Positions 50,539-59,518 of a stretch of 64,000 nucleotides of DNA are shown here, one piece after another. Every line of letters starts with the position of its first letter. Positions within the stretch are counted from its first letter, which is position 1. The stretch covers positions 17,803 through 81,802 of the forward strand of contig DATKSK010000023.1 in assembly GCA_035531755.1 (NCBI GenBank), in the 5' to 3' direction. This DNA comes from Acidimicrobiales bacterium. Its GTDB lineage: Bacteria > Actinomycetota > Acidimicrobiia > Acidimicrobiales > UBA8190. Under the pieces are notes generated by a model. It was not told the DNA's origin, made no database searches, and saw nothing but the letters and a program-made list of their open reading frames with translations. A program made the translations under genes and the position numbers.

Positions 50539-51310
50539 TGGCGAGACTTTCCTGACGGAACGCCGGCGCGCCGGCGTTGAAGGTGCGGAACAGGCGCGAC
50601 ACGTCGACCGGTGCGAGCCCGTCGGCGCGCAGGCGTGCCGCCAGCGAGTTCGTGTTGGCCGTGTCGGCGGGCCCGAAGCAGCCGAAGCACCCCCGGTCCA
50701 CCGACGGGCACAGCGCGCCGCACCCGGCCCGGGTCACCGGCCCCAGGCACGGCGTGCCCTTGGCCACCAGGAGGCAGACCGTGCCGCGGCCCTTGCACTC
50801 CTGGCACACGCTGTGGCCGGCGATGGCGGGGCGCCGCCCCGAGATGTGGGCCACGATCACCTCGAGTAGCTGGCCGCGGTCGACGGGGCAGCCGTGCAGC
50901 TCGTAGTCGACGGCCACGTGCGACGAGATCGGGGTGGAGGTCTCGAGCGTGGCGATGTAGTCGGGACGGGCGTAGACCGTGGCGGTGTAGTCCCCGACAG
51001 AGGCGAAGTCCCGCAGGCCCTGGATCCCGCCGGCGGTGGCACACGCCCCGATGGTCACGAGGAACGTCGACGCGGCGCGCACCGCCTGGATGCGCTCGGC
51101 GTCGTCGGGCGTGGTGATCGACCCCTCGACGAGCGACACGTCGTACGGCCCGTCGACGACCGCCCGGCTCATCTCCGTGAACGAGGCGATCTGCACCGCG
51201 CCGGCCAGTGTCAGCAGCTCGTCCTCGCAGTCGAGCAGGCTGAGTTGGCACCCGTCGCACGACGCGAACTTCCACACCGCCAGCGTGGGGCGACCGTCGG
51301 GACCCGCCAT
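50513..51310 (-). CDS. hyhS: [NiFe] hydrogenase small (delta) subunit, group 3b type
   Basis: The 265-residue electron-transfer subunit has the proximal cluster cysteines in [21 protein letters not shown] and [11 protein letters not shown] second cysteine-rich half follows ([20 protein letters not shown] region and CFGCFGP) for two further FeS clusters. There is no Tat signal, which fits a cytoplasmic group 3 enzyme. ATG 51310 overlaps the gamma-subunit stop by one base (TGATG). Confidence 0.93.
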   Translation of the reverse strand: MAGPDGRPTLAVWKFASCDGCQLSLLDCEDELLTLAGAVQIASFTEMSRAVVDGPYDVSLVEGSITTPDDAERIQAVRAASTFLVTIGACATAGGIQGLRDFASVGDYTATVYARPDYIATLETSTPISSHVAVDYELHGCPVDRGQLLEVIVAHISGRRPAIAGHSVCQECKGRGTVCLLVAKGTPCLGPVTRAGCGALCPSVDRGCFGCFGPADTANTNSLAARLRADGLAPVDVSRLFRTFNAGAPAFRQESLANDPRPPER

Positions 51311-52164
51311 CAGCGCTCCCGCTGGAGGAGGAGCCGCTCGAGCGCCCCCTCGTATCCGAAGATGGGACCGTCGCGGCACAACAGGTAGGGGCCGAGCTGA
51401 CAGTGCCCGCACAACCCGACGCCGCACTGCATGTTGCGCTCCAGCGACACGCGGATCGCCGACGCCGGCACGCCGCGGTCGACGAGGCCGCGGATGGAGA
51501 AGCGCATCATGATCTCGGGCCCGCACATGATGGCCTTCGTCCGGTCCGGGTCGAAGGCCGCGCCGGGCAGGAGCGTGGTCACGACGCCGACGCGCCCGGC
51601 CCACCCGGCCTCGGCGACGTCCACCGTCACCCGGACGTCGGCGCCGGCCTCCTGCCAGCGCGCCAGGTCGTCGGCGAAGACGACCTGGTCGGGCGACCGC
51701 GCCCCGACGAGTACGAAGAGCGCCGAGGGGCCCCGCCGATCCCCGAGCGAGGCGACCAGGCGCTCCACCGCGCCGCGCAGCGGTGCGAGCCCGATGCCGC
51801 CCGCCACGACCACGACATCGGACCCGGCCATGTCGTCGACGCCCCAGTCGTTGCCGAACGGGCCGCGCACGCCGACGACCGCACCGGGCGAGGCGCTGCA
51901 CAGTGCATGGGTCACCGCGCCCACGTCGCGGATGGTGTGCTCGAGGGGCCCGGGCGCGTCGGGGGCACTGCTCACCGAGATAGCCACCTCGCCGATGCCG
52001 AAGGCGGTCAGCATGTTGAATTGCCCGGGCCCGAACCGCACGGGCGTGCCGGCCAGCGGTTCGAGCGACAGCGTCGTGACGTCGTCGGTCAGCCGGCGCG
52101 TGGCCATCACGCGATAGGGCAGCGGAGTGAGCGGATGGAGGGGCGCCACCGCGGTGTCAGCCAC
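51310..52164 (-). CDS. hyhG: Hydrogenase gamma subunit, FAD/NAD(P)- and 2Fe-2S-binding
   Basis: The 284-residue ferredoxin-NADP-reductase-like subunit links the hydrogenase to NAD(P)H. It has the FAD site ([10 protein letters not shown]), the pyridine-nucleotide loop [25 protein letters not shown], and a C-terminal 2Fe-2S set [22 protein letters not shown]. It resembles the gamma subunit of sulfhydrogenases and dihydroorotate-dehydrogenase PyrK. GTG 52164 overlaps the cyclic-nucleotide-binding gene by 8 nt. Confidence 0.92.
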   Translation of the reverse strand: MADTAVAPLHPLTPLPYRVMATRRLTDDVTTLSLEPLAGTPVRFGPGQFNMLTAFGIGEVAISVSSAPDAPGPLEHTIRDVGAVTHALCSASPGAVVGVRGPFGNDWGVDDMAGSDVVVVAGGIGLAPLRGAVERLVASLGDRRGPSALFVLVGARSPDQVVFADDLARWQEAGADVRVTVDVAEAGWAGRVGVVTTLLPGAAFDPDRTKAIMCGPEIMMRFSIRGLVDRGVPASAIRVSLERNMQCGVGLCGHCQLGPYLLCRDGPIFGYEGALERLLLQRER

Positions 52165-52624
52165 TGCCCTTGCCGTAGAGGTCGAGGAGGCGGATCCGCG
52201 TCGACTGCAGGCGCTCGAGGATCACCGCGGCCACGCGCTGCATGAGGGCGTAGCCGAAGGCGGGGTCGGCTTCGGCCTTCTGCCGGAGGCAGGTGGCGTC
52301 CACAGCCACGGCGCCCACGGGCTCGAGGGCCCGGGCGTCGAAGTGCCAGCGGTACGGGGGAAGCATCCACGACCAGCCCACGGGGTCGCCCGGCCCGACG
52401 GTCTCCACCGTGATGCGGCCGCGTTCGGGCGAGTGCAGCTCGAGCGCCACCCGTCCCCGGCGCAGGAGATACAGCGTGTCCGCAGGCCCGCCCTCCTCTA
52501 GCAGGAGGTGGCCCTTGGCGACGACGATGTTGCGGGCGCAGCCCGCCACCAGCGCCACGGCATCGCCGGGCAGGCCCGCCAGGAGCGGGTGCTTGGCGAC
52601 GAGCTCGGCGATGTCCTGTGTCAC
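52157..52624 (-). CDS. Cyclic-nucleotide-binding domain protein within the hydrogenase operon
   Basis: The 155-residue protein is a single cNMP-binding domain: [48 protein letters not shown], and [25 protein letters not shown]. It has no DNA-binding helix-turn-helix, unlike Crp/Fnr regulators. It sits between the beta and gamma hydrogenase genes, overlapping gamma by 8 nt, with a perfect AAGGAGG site before GTG 52624. It may act as a regulatory or structural subunit of the hydrogenase. The phosphate-binding Arg of the cNMP cassette (RxA) is not clear, so the ligand is uncertain. Confidence 0.88.
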   Translation of the reverse strand: MTQDIAELVAKHPLLAGLPGDAVALVAGCARNIVVAKGHLLLEEGGPADTLYLLRRGRVALELHSPERGRITVETVGPGDPVGWSWMLPPYRWHFDARALEPVGAVAVDATCLRQKAEADPAFGYALMQRVAAVILERLQSTRIRLLDLYGKGSG

Positions 52625-52625
52625 C

Positions 52626-53789
52626 TCAGGCCTCCTTGTCCGACGCGACCGCCCGGCCGGTACCGTCGGAGGCCCGGAGGGCGGCCGCCTCCTCGGTCAG
52701 GTCGATGCCCACCGGGCACCAGGCGATGCAGCGGCCGCAGCCCACGCAGCCCGACATCCCGAACTGGTCGTGCCAGGTGCCGAGCTTGTGGGTGAGCCAC
52801 TGGCGGTAGCGCGACTGCGTGGAGGTCCGCACGGGGCCCCCGTGGACGTACGAGTGGGCGAGGTCGAAGCACGACGCCCACGTCCTGTGGCGTTCCACGG
52901 TGCCGGTGAGGTCGGTCACGTCCTCGACGGTGCTGCAGAAGCACGTCGGGCACACGAGCGTGCAGTTGCCGCAGGCCAGGCAGCGGCCGGCGACGTCCTC
53001 CCAGCGCGGGTGGTCCAGGGTCCGCTCCAGCAGGCCGGGCAGGTCGTCGGTGTCGAGCTGCCTCCCCATGTTCTGCACGGCGCCGTCCACCACGGCGGCA
53101 CGGGCTTCGAGGTCGACCGCGGTCGCCGGCCGGTGCGCGACGTCGTCGAGCACGGCCCGCCCGGCGGCGGTGCCGGCGCGGACCACGAAGCGGTGCTCGC
53201 CCTCGAGGATCTCGGTGAGAGCCAGGTCGTAGCCCTCCGTCGCGGAGGGCCCGGTTCCCATCGAGGTGCAGAAGCACGTCCCCGCCGGTGACCCGCACTC
53301 CGCCGCCACCACGAAGGCGGCGCCGCGGCGCGCTGCGTAGGCGGGGTCCGGCGCGGGGGCGCCCTGCATGACGCGGTCGAGGACCCGCAAGGCGGCGAGG
53401 TCGCAGGGCCGCACCCCGACGACCGCAGTGGGAGCGGCGTCGTCGGGAACCTCCTCGACCTCCACGCCGGCTCCACCGCCCCCGTCGTCGGGCCGCACCC
53501 GGGCCCGCCACACCACCGACCGGGGCGGGAAGACCTCCGCCTTCACCGAGTGCGGCCCCACGGCCCATCCGAAGAGCGCCTCGTCGTCGCCGTGATGCAG
53601 GCGGTAGGTGCCCGGCGCCTGGCTGTCGTGCCAGCCCTCGGGGAGATCGGCCGAGGTGGACACCTCGCCGTACGTGATGGCGCCGTCTCGGGCCACCGGC
53701 CCGACCGTCCGGTAGCCGCGGGCCCGCAACCCGGCCAGGAGCGCGTCGAGCCCGTCCCGGGTGACCACGGCCGCCTCGCCCACCTCCAC
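52626..53789 (-). CDS. hyhB: Hydrogenase beta subunit, dicluster ferredoxin type
   Basis: The 387-residue protein resembles the beta subunit of group 3b hydrogenases and anaerobic sulfite reductase A. It has [27 protein letters not shown], a first 4Fe-4S motif [16 protein letters not shown] and a second [12 protein letters not shown]. It transfers electrons between the small subunit and the flavin subunit. GTG 53789 has TAGCCT 6 nt upstream on the minus strand, and the gene heads the operon running to hypC. Confidence 0.92.
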   Translation of the reverse strand: MEVGEAAVVTRDGLDALLAGLRARGYRTVGPVARDGAITYGEVSTSADLPEGWHDSQAPGTYRLHHGDDEALFGWAVGPHSVKAEVFPPRSVVWRARVRPDDGGGGAGVEVEEVPDDAAPTAVVGVRPCDLAALRVLDRVMQGAPAPDPAYAARRGAAFVVAAECGSPAGTCFCTSMGTGPSATEGYDLALTEILEGEHRFVVRAGTAAGRAVLDDVAHRPATAVDLEARAAVVDGAVQNMGRQLDTDDLPGLLERTLDHPRWEDVAGRCLACGNCTLVCPTCFCSTVEDVTDLTGTVERHRTWASCFDLAHSYVHGGPVRTSTQSRYRQWLTHKLGTWHDQFGMSGCVGCGRCIAWCPVGIDLTEEAAALRASDGTGRAVASDKEA

Positions 53790-53795
53790 GAGGTC

Positions 53796-53801
53796 AGGCT
53801 A
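53796..53801 (-). promoter_or_regulatory. -10 hexamer of the hydrogenase operon
   Basis: TAGCCT on the minus strand lies 6 nt before GTG 53789, implying a leaderless mRNA for the whole operon. Confidence 0.55.
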
Positions 53802-53861
53802 CGGGTGCCGTCGCCGCGCCACCAGGGTCCCAAGGCCCAACGTCGGCCGCGTGCCGGGGGC

Positions 53862-54416
53862 TCACTCCCAGAGGCCGGCGGGGGCGCCGCCCAGAGGGTA
53901 GTGGCCCGGGAGGAGCCCGCCCGAGGTGGCGCGCTCCATGCGCCGGCGCATGCCGTCGGACAGGGCGTCGGCCTTGATCATCTCGATGAACAGGGCGGTG
54001 GCGTTGCCGACGTCGAAGAAGTCCCGCTGCCAGGACCACCGCCAGTTCCCGGCGTACCGGAACCAGCTCCCCCCCAGGCCGGCGATCACGTACGGCGTCC
54101 CGTCGGGCCGCCGCGCGTCGGCCACCTGCTTCCACAGGCCGATCACCTCGCCCTGGCGGGGGTCGATGAGCACCTTCTGGTACGGGTAGGTCCAGCCGTC
54201 GAGGCCCCCCATCTCGAGCCCGAGGGCGATGTCGCGGATCTCGTCTCGCCCCACGGCCATGAACTCCTCGTTGGGCCCGATGTTCCAGCCGTACGTGGCG
54301 TCCTCGGTGTACATCTCGGACATCGGCCGCCAGTCGCCGGCCTCCTGGGCGCGGCGGTTGGCGTCGAGCCAGCGCTGCACCATCTCCTCGAGCTCCTCGT
54401 ACGCGAACGGGGCCAC
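53862..54416 (-). CDS. SnoaL/NTF2-like protein, end of the cyp51 operon
   Basis: The 184-residue protein has the cone-shaped NTF2 fold seen in SnoaL-type cyclases and ketosteroid isomerases: ELEEMVQRWLDANRRAQEAGDW, MYTEDATYGWNIGP, FMAVGRDEIRDIAL and GGSWFRYAGNWRWSWQRDFFDV. Catalytic function in this fold depends on few residues and cannot be stated. The gene is 2 nt from the ferredoxin gene and probably shares its operon. GTG 54416 is the start. Confidence 0.75.
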   Translation of the reverse strand: MAPFAYEELEEMVQRWLDANRRAQEAGDWRPMSEMYTEDATYGWNIGPNEEFMAVGRDEIRDIALGLEMGGLDGWTYPYQKVLIDPRQGEVIGLWKQVADARRPDGTPYVIAGLGGSWFRYAGNWRWSWQRDFFDVGNATALFIEMIKADALSDGMRRRMERATSGGLLPGHYPLGGAPAGLWE

Positions 54417-54418
54417 CG

Positions 54419-54703
54419 TCAGTCCTCCTCGTTGTCGTCGGTCCCTGCTGTCCCTTCTGTCCCTGCGGCCGCCACGGTCCCGTCGGCCGCCACGGTCTCC
54501 TCGGCCGCCACGGTCTCCTCGATCCGCAGGGCATGGGTGGGGCAGAACGTCACGGCCGCCTCGACCTGGGCGCGCAGCCCGGCCGGCGGCGTGTCGTCGA
54601 GGATCTCGACGACATGCTGCGTCGACACCGCGAACACGGCGGGCGCCTCCGACTCACAGACGCCGTGCCCCTGGCACAGGTCGCGGTCGACGACGATCCT
54701 CAC
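54419..54703 (-). CDS. 3Fe-4S ferredoxin partner of CYP51
   Basis: The 94-residue ferredoxin has VDRDLCQGHGVCESEAPAVF and a later FCPTHAL, the single-cluster pattern with a His in place of one Cys. Such ferredoxins give electrons to actinobacterial P450s; in M. tuberculosis Rv0763c is the partner of CYP51. GTG 54703 overlaps the cyp51 stop as GTGA. The last 30 residues are Ala/Glu/Thr/Gly repeats (TVAAEE) encoded by an 18-bp tandem repeat, absent from typical ferredoxins. Confidence 0.9.
   Translation of the reverse strand: MRIVVDRDLCQGHGVCESEAPAVFAVSTQHVVEILDDTPPAGLRAQVEAAVTFCPTHALRIEETVAAEETVAADGTVAAAGTEGTAGTDDNEED
54467..54520. repeat. 18-bp tandem repeat, three copies, in the ferredoxin gene
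   Basis: Units at 54467-54484, 54485-54502 and 54503-54520 (ggccgccacggtctcctc with small changes) encode the repeated C-terminal tail. Confidence 0.93.
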
Positions 54704-56085
54704 GGGGCTGGCGACGGGGCCGGGACCGGGCGACGCCGGAAGCGGACGACGCACGGCCGGGCCAGCTGGACGACCATCTTCGAGTGGTCGTTGCGGTAGC
54801 TGTCCGAGGGTTGGGCCAGCTCGAAGTCCCAGTTGCGCAAGAGCACCGAGAAGATCGCCTTGAGCTGCATCATGGCGAAGGCCGCCCCCACGCAGCGGTG
54901 CCGGCCGGCGCCGAAGGGGATCCAGGTCCAGGGGTTGGCGCGGTCCTCGGCCCGGGGCTCCAGGTAGCGCTCGGGCACGAAGGCGTCGGGGTCGGGGAAG
55001 TCCTCGGCGATGCGGTTCGACACGGCCGGGCTCGCCCCGACGAGCTTTCCCGGCGCGATCCGCACGCCTTCGACCTCGAACTCCTCCTTCGCCACCCGCA
55101 GGACCAGGATCAGCGGGGGGTGCAGGCGCAGCGCCTCCTTGATGGCCGACTCCAGCCGGGGCATCTCCCGGAGGGCCTGGTAGCTCACGTCCGCGTTGTC
55201 GGCGTAGAGCTCGTCGAGCTCGGCGCGCACCGCCTCGAGCTCGTCAGGATGGCGCAGCAGCTCGATGAGCGTCCATGCCGCGGTGCCCGATGTGGTGTGG
55301 TGGCCGGCGAACATCATGGAGATGAACATGCCGGTCACCTGGTCGGTGCTGAAGCGCGGCGTGCCGTCCTCGTCGCGGATCGACATCAGGACGTCGAGCA
55401 GGTCGCGGTCCTCGTCGGTGGCGGATGGCCCGTCGCGGCGGCGGTCCATGATCCCCTGCACCAGGTCGACCAGCCCGCGTCGGGCCTCGTCACGGCGGCG
55501 GAAGCTCTCGACGGGCGCGTACGGGTCGACGTAGGCGATCGCATCGGTGCCCTGTTCGAGGTCGTGGTAGAGCTCGGCGAAGCGGCGGTCGAGCTCATGG
55601 CGGAACTTGCTCCCGATCAAGCACGCCGAGGACGTGTAGATGGTGAGCTCGGCGAACCAGTCGAGCAGGTCGATCGAGCCGCCCTCGTCCCACGCCCCCA
55701 CCATGGCGTCGACCTCGCGGGCGATCGTGGACGCATGGCCCCGCATGAACTTGTCGCGCAGGGCCTGGTTGTGCAACATCTCGCGGCGACGCTCGGGCGG
55801 TGCGTCGAAGACCACGCCCTCGCCGAAGATCGGGGTCATGAACGGATAGGCCTCGGCCTGGTCGAGTGCCTCCTCGGGCGCCCGGAAGAACAGCTCGTTG
55901 GCCTCGGCCCCGGTGAGCAGCACCACGTCGCGGTCGGCCAGGCGGAATTGCCCGACGTCGCCGCACTCCTCCCGGACGCGGCGCATGAGCCCGATGGGAT
56001 CGTGGCGCAGCTCCTCGAGGTGGCCGTGCTCGCTCTCGCCTCCCGACACCTGCGGCGGCTCGCGCCGTTGGACCTCGACGGTCAT
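54700..56085 (-). CDS. cyp51: Sterol 14-alpha-demethylase-type cytochrome P450 (CYP51)
   Basis: The 461-residue protein matches mycobacterial CYP51 almost throughout: PQVSGGESEHGHLEELR near the start, YPFMTPIFGEGVVFDA (the B'-helix signature), SSACLIGSKFR, the I-helix MFAGHHTTSG, the ExxR in IKEALRLHPPLI, and FGAGRHRCVGAAFAMMQLKA with the heme cysteine. CYP51 removes the 14-alpha methyl of sterols; the bacterial physiological substrate is unclear. ATG 56085 has a perfect AGGAGG site 8 nt upstream and overlaps the SDR stop as ATGA. The ferredoxin follows directly. Confidence 0.95.
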   Translation of the reverse strand: MTVEVQRREPPQVSGGESEHGHLEELRHDPIGLMRRVREECGDVGQFRLADRDVVLLTGAEANELFFRAPEEALDQAEAYPFMTPIFGEGVVFDAPPERRREMLHNQALRDKFMRGHASTIAREVDAMVGAWDEGGSIDLLDWFAELTIYTSSACLIGSKFRHELDRRFAELYHDLEQGTDAIAYVDPYAPVESFRRRDEARRGLVDLVQGIMDRRRDGPSATDEDRDLLDVLMSIRDEDGTPRFSTDQVTGMFISMMFAGHHTTSGTAAWTLIELLRHPDELEAVRAELDELYADNADVSYQALREMPRLESAIKEALRLHPPLILVLRVAKEEFEVEGVRIAPGKLVGASPAVSNRIAEDFPDPDAFVPERYLEPRAEDRANPWTWIPFGAGRHRCVGAAFAMMQLKAIFSVLLRNWDFELAQPSDSYRNDHSKMVVQLARPCVVRFRRRPVPAPSPAP

Positions 56086-56885
56086 GCTGTGCCTCCTGTG
56101 GTGTCCCCGTCCTGGCGGATGGGGGCTTCGGGCTGGACTTCGATCATGGTGAGGTGCGTGCCCGGAGGTGTCGACACGGCGGCGAGCACGGCGGCGGCCA
56201 CCGCCGCGGGACGCAGGAAATGGCTGTGGCGGGCGACGCCGAAGCGGATCCACTCGCCCAGCACGGCCGTGGTGGTGTCGGGGTCCCAGTCGGTCCCCAT
56301 GCCGGTCAGGGTCTGGCCCGGCTGGACGATGGTGGCCCGCACGCCGGTGCCCTCCAACTCGAGCTGCAGCGCCCGGACGAAGCCCTCGAGCCCCCACTTC
56401 GACGCCACGTAGGCGGCCGTCAGGGGGCGTGGGTTGCGGAGCACCTCCGACGTCACGAAGACGAGGTCGCCGTGGTGGCGCTCGGCCATCGCCGGCGCCA
56501 GCGCGGCGACGAGGCGGTGGGCACCGAGCAGGTTGACGTCGACGGTATGGGCGAACACCGCAGGGGCCGTGCCGAGGGCCGTGCCCGGGGCGGCGTGGCC
56601 GGCGCTCGACACGACGACGTCGACGGGCCCGACGGCCTCCTGCGCGACGAGCGCGAAGGTCTCGACGGACGCCGCGTCGGCGAGGTCGAGGAAGGCGGCG
56701 TGGGCGTGGCCGCCGCGGGCCCGGATCCCGGCGGCGACCTCCTCGCACCGGTCGACCCGGCGCGCCCCGAGGACGACCGGGTGGCCGGCGGCCGCCAGGG
56801 CCTCGGCGGTGGCGGCGCCGATCCCCGAGGACGCGCCGGCGACGACGGAGGGCCGACGTTCGGGGTGGGGGACGAATCTCGCCAT
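56082..56885 (-). CDS. Short-chain dehydrogenase of the cyp51 cluster (Rv0765c-like)
   Basis: The 267-residue SDR has VVAGASSGIGAATAEALA, DLADAASVETF, VVSSAGHAAPG, VFVTSEVLRNPRPL with the catalytic Ser and AYVASKWGLEGF with Tyr and Lys. The gene lies between cyp51 and the CYP123-like gene, exactly where Rv0765c stands in M. tuberculosis. It likely oxidises or reduces the P450 product. Its stop overlaps cyp51. The substrate is unknown. Confidence 0.88.
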   Translation of the reverse strand: MARFVPHPERRPSVVAGASSGIGAATAEALAAAGHPVVLGARRVDRCEEVAAGIRARGGHAHAAFLDLADAASVETFALVAQEAVGPVDVVVSSAGHAAPGTALGTAPAVFAHTVDVNLLGAHRLVAALAPAMAERHHGDLVFVTSEVLRNPRPLTAAYVASKWGLEGFVRALQLELEGTGVRATIVQPGQTLTGMGTDWDPDTTTAVLGEWIRFGVARHSHFLRPAAVAAAVLAAVSTPPGTHLTMIEVQPEAPIRQDGDTTGGTA

Positions 56886-56900
56886 GGGCCTCGGGACCGC

Positions 56901-58106
56901 TCAGCGTGCCACGACGGTCGTCGCCAGGGTGGCGAAGCCCCGCACGTTGATGGAGTGGACGCGCCGGGTGCCGTCGGGGTCGATGTCGTAGTCGGCCACC
57001 CGGGCCACGAGCTCCTCGAGCGTCACCCGCGCCTCCAGCCTGGCCAGGGGGGCGCCCAGGCAGAAGTGGCGCCCGCCGCCGAAGCTGATGAGCTTGGTCG
57101 TGTCCCGGTCGATGTCGTAGCGGTCGGGCTCGGCGAAGACCAGCGGGTCACGGTTCGCCGAGCCCACCAGCAACAGGACGCGCTCGCCGTCGGGCAGCAC
57201 CGTTCCCCGCAGCTCGACCTCGCCCGTGGTGACGCGCAGCAGCATCTGCGACGACGTGTCGAACCGCAGCGTCTCCTCGACCCAGTCGCCGGCGCGCGCC
57301 GGGTCCGCCAGCGCCTTGGCCTTCTCGTCGGGGAACCGCCACGCCCAGTACCAGGCGTTGGCGAGGAGCTTGGTGGTGGTCTCGTTGCCCGCCACCACCA
57401 TGAGGAAGAGGAAGGAGATCACCTCGTCGTCGCTGAGCCGGTCCCCGTCGATCTCGGCGTCGAGCAGGCCCGACGTCAGGTCGTCGCGGCGGGTCGCTCG
57501 GCGCGCCGCCACCATGTCGGCGAAATAGCCGGCGAGGACCAGCGCGGCCTCCATGCCCTCCTGGGGCACGTCGAACACGCCCTCCTGCCGGTGCACGAGC
57601 AGGTCGGCCAGGCGGCGCACCTCGGCGCGGTCCGCGGGTGGCACGCCGATCATCTCCGAGATCACGTCCATCGGGAGCTTCCCGGCGACGTCGGCCACCA
57701 TGTCGAAGCTGCCGGCCTCCACGGCCGCGTCCAGGTAGCGCACCGCCAGGGCCCGGATCTGCGGCTCGAGCTCCGCCACCCGGCGCGTGGTGAACGCCTT
57801 GGAGACGAGCGATCGCATGCGGGTGTGGCGCGGGGGGTCCATCGCCAGGAACGACATCGACTTGTGGGCGTGGGGACCGTAGGCGGCGGGGTCCAGGGTG
57901 ACGCCGAAGCGGTTCGACAGGCGGGCGGGGTCGCGGAAGGCCGCCAGCACGTCGTCGTGGCGTGACAGGGCCCAGAAGTCGAGCTCGTCGTTGCGATACA
58001 GCGGGGCCTCGTCCCGCAGGCGAGCGTAGACCGGGTAGGGGTCCTCGTGGACGGCGTAGTCGTACGGGCTGTAGTGGACCGGTGCCATGGTGTCGCTGCC
58101 GGTCAC
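56901..58106 (-). CDS. Cytochrome P450, CYP123-like
   Basis: The 401-residue P450 closely recalls M. tuberculosis CYP123: SPYDYAVHEDPYPVYARLRDEAPLYRN near the start (written here in parts: YAVHEDPYPVYARL and LRDEAPLYRN), LSNRFGVTLDPAAYG, GKLPMDVISEMIGVP, VVAGNETTTKLLANAWY for the I-helix, and LISFGGGRHFCLGAPLARLE with the heme cysteine. GTG 58106 overlaps the TetR stop as GTGA. Its electron donor is probably the ferredoxin at 54419. Confidence 0.92.
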   Translation of the reverse strand: MTGSDTMAPVHYSPYDYAVHEDPYPVYARLRDEAPLYRNDELDFWALSRHDDVLAAFRDPARLSNRFGVTLDPAAYGPHAHKSMSFLAMDPPRHTRMRSLVSKAFTTRRVAELEPQIRALAVRYLDAAVEAGSFDMVADVAGKLPMDVISEMIGVPPADRAEVRRLADLLVHRQEGVFDVPQEGMEAALVLAGYFADMVAARRATRRDDLTSGLLDAEIDGDRLSDDEVISFLFLMVVAGNETTTKLLANAWYWAWRFPDEKAKALADPARAGDWVEETLRFDTSSQMLLRVTTGEVELRGTVLPDGERVLLLVGSANRDPLVFAEPDRYDIDRDTTKLISFGGGRHFCLGAPLARLEARVTLEELVARVADYDIDPDGTRRVHSINVRGFATLATTVVAR

Positions 58107-58717
58107 AGCTCCCTCCCCAGTGCCAGCCGGGCCACGTCGGCCAGGGCGTCGGGGACGTCGCCGAAGTCGATGTGCCCCATACCGGCCCACAGCATGGCCC
58201 CGCTGTAGGCGAGGTCGAGCGTGCGCAGCACGGTCTCGTCGGCGTCGTCGCCAAGGGCGTCGGCCAGCCGGTCGTGGAGCGCGGCACCGAAGCGGACGCG
58301 CACCGCCCGGACCTCGGGCCCGCTCCCGAGCAGCGCCGTGGTGCAGGCCGCCGCCAGGGTGGGATCGTCCGCCATGAACAGCCCCAGCACCCGCAGCGCC
58401 GCCGTGACGCGGTCCACGCCGCTGTCGCCCGGGCTCGTCGGGGGGATCGGGAGCGCCTGCAGGCGCCGCCACAGCACCTCGGCGAGGAGGTGGTCCTTGG
58501 AGGCGAAGTACGTGTACGCCGTGGCCGGCGCCACGCCGACCCGCCTGGCCACGTTGCGCACCGTCAGGCCCTCGTAGCCCGTGGCGCGCGCCTCGTCGGC
58601 GGCCGCGTCGACGAGGCGCTCCACCACGACCGCCTGCCGGGGGGTGAGCCGCCGCCGGGTGGACTCGGCGGCCATGTCCGATACCGCCGGGCCCGCGGAC
58701 AGCGCTGCGTCGGTCAC
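58103..58717 (-). CDS. TetR-family regulator of the cyp51 cluster
   Basis: The 204-residue protein has an N-terminal helix-turn-helix (LTVRNVARRVGVAPATAYTY, about residues 51-70) followed by FASKDHLLAEVLWRRL, and a helical ligand domain. It corresponds in position to Rv0767c of M. tuberculosis. It probably binds the inverted repeat at 59459 between the two divergent arms of the cluster, responding to a lipid or P450 substrate. GTG 58717 overlaps the preceding stop as GTGA. Confidence 0.88.
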   Translation of the reverse strand: MTDAALSAGPAVSDMAAESTRRRLTPRQAVVVERLVDAAADEARATGYEGLTVRNVARRVGVAPATAYTYFASKDHLLAEVLWRRLQALPIPPTSPGDSGVDRVTAALRVLGLFMADDPTLAAACTTALLGSGPEVRAVRVRFGAALHDRLADALGDDADETVLRTLDLAYSGAMLWAGMGHIDFGDVPDALADVARLALGREL

Positions 58718-59442
58718 CGGGCTCGATCGTCGGCCGGGTCGGCGGCCGCCGCCGTCCCCGGCGGTGCCGCGCCCGTCGGCACGTGGGGCGTGCCGTCTCG
58801 CAGGGCGGGGAACCGGAAGGTGGCCGCCGTGGTCATGCGCGTCATGGTGGTGATGTCGGCGACGGGGAGCGTTTCGGTGTCCTCGTCGATCACCACCTCC
58901 CATCGGCAGTGCGGCACGCGGTCGGCGGGGGCCCGCGGCGGCCGGTGCACGGCGCGCACCCGGGCCTTCGGGTTGACGGCCTGGGCGGTGACGTCGAAGG
59001 TGCCGTCCTCGATGTCGTGGCACATCCCGGTGACCAGACGCTCGCCCCAGGGCTCGACGTCCATCAGTGCTCCGCAGCTGCGCAGCTCGAAGTAGCCGTG
59101 GCGGTCGTCGACCACCTCGTAGTGGACGTCCATGTAGTGGTGGGGGAAGCCCGGGTCGAGCTGCAGGACCTTGAAGATCGCCTCGATGCCGTCGCCCTCG
59201 ACGGCCATGATCTCGCGCAGGCGCTCGCCGTAGATCGGGCTCGCCCCCCGCCACTCCTCGATGGCCAGCTCGTTGACCATGTCGGTGCCGAAGCGGATCC
59301 CGATGGCGGCGCACATGGAGCGGTCGAGGAGGTGCACGATGAGGGCGTATTCGCGCACCAGGCGCACGAGGGCCTCTTTGGACAGGTCCTCGTAGCGGAA
59401 GTCGGGGTCGAAGGGCCCCGAGTAGTCGTTGCGGTCGGCCAT
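58714..59442 (-). CDS. Conserved protein of unknown function heading the cyp51 operon
   Basis: The 242-residue protein is not a family I can name with confidence. It has LSKEALVRLVREYALIVHLLDRSMCAAIGIRFG at the start (in parts: LVRLVREYALIVHLLDR and SMCAAIG), IEEWRGASPIYGERL, and FEVRSC-type cysteines: FELRSCGALMD and TGMCHDIEDG. Cys and His pairs of this kind are seen in some hydrolase-like proteins with a metal or thiol site. The C-terminal 30 residues are Pro/Ala-rich. ATG 59442 has TAGTCT 6 nt upstream, so it begins the leaderless minus-strand operon of the cluster. Confidence 0.72.
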   Translation of the reverse strand: MADRNDYSGPFDPDFRYEDLSKEALVRLVREYALIVHLLDRSMCAAIGIRFGTDMVNELAIEEWRGASPIYGERLREIMAVEGDGIEAIFKVLQLDPGFPHHYMDVHYEVVDDRHGYFELRSCGALMDVEPWGERLVTGMCHDIEDGTFDVTAQAVNPKARVRAVHRPPRAPADRVPHCRWEVVIDEDTETLPVADITTMTRMTTAATFRFPALRDGTPHVPTGAAPPGTAAAADPADDRAR

Positions 59443-59448
59443 GACGCC

Positions 59449-59454
59449 AGACTA
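59449..59454 (-). promoter_or_regulatory. -10 hexamer of the cyp51 operon
   Basis: TAGTCT on the minus strand lies 6 nt before ATG 59442, directly beside the inverted repeat at 59459-59474. Confidence 0.55.
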
Positions 59455-59458
59455 CGTT

Positions 59459-59474
59459 CCAGACACCTGTCTGG
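59459..59474. promoter_or_regulatory. Likely TetR operator between the divergent cyp51 arms
   Basis: TCCAGACACCTGTCTGG contains the inverted repeat CCAGACA-CC-TGTCTGG, with 7-bp arms. It lies between the two divergent promoters, where binding would block both. The TetR gene is in the leftward operon. Confidence 0.6.
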
Positions 59475-59488
59475 CTAGAGGGGAATCC

Positions 59489-59518
59489 ATGAGCGCACGA
59501 GGAGGGCCCACCCCGTGA
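59489..59518 (+). CDS. Nine-codon leader ORF before the beta-hydroxyacid dehydrogenase
   Basis: ATG 59489 reads MSARGGPTP and stops at TGA 59516-59518, overlapping the GTG of the next gene as GTGA. A TAGAGG hexamer ends 7 nt before this ATG. An AGGAGGG site inside the frame serves the GTG. It may pass ribosomes from the mRNA 5' end to the structural gene. Confidence 0.4.
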   Translation: MSARGGPTP

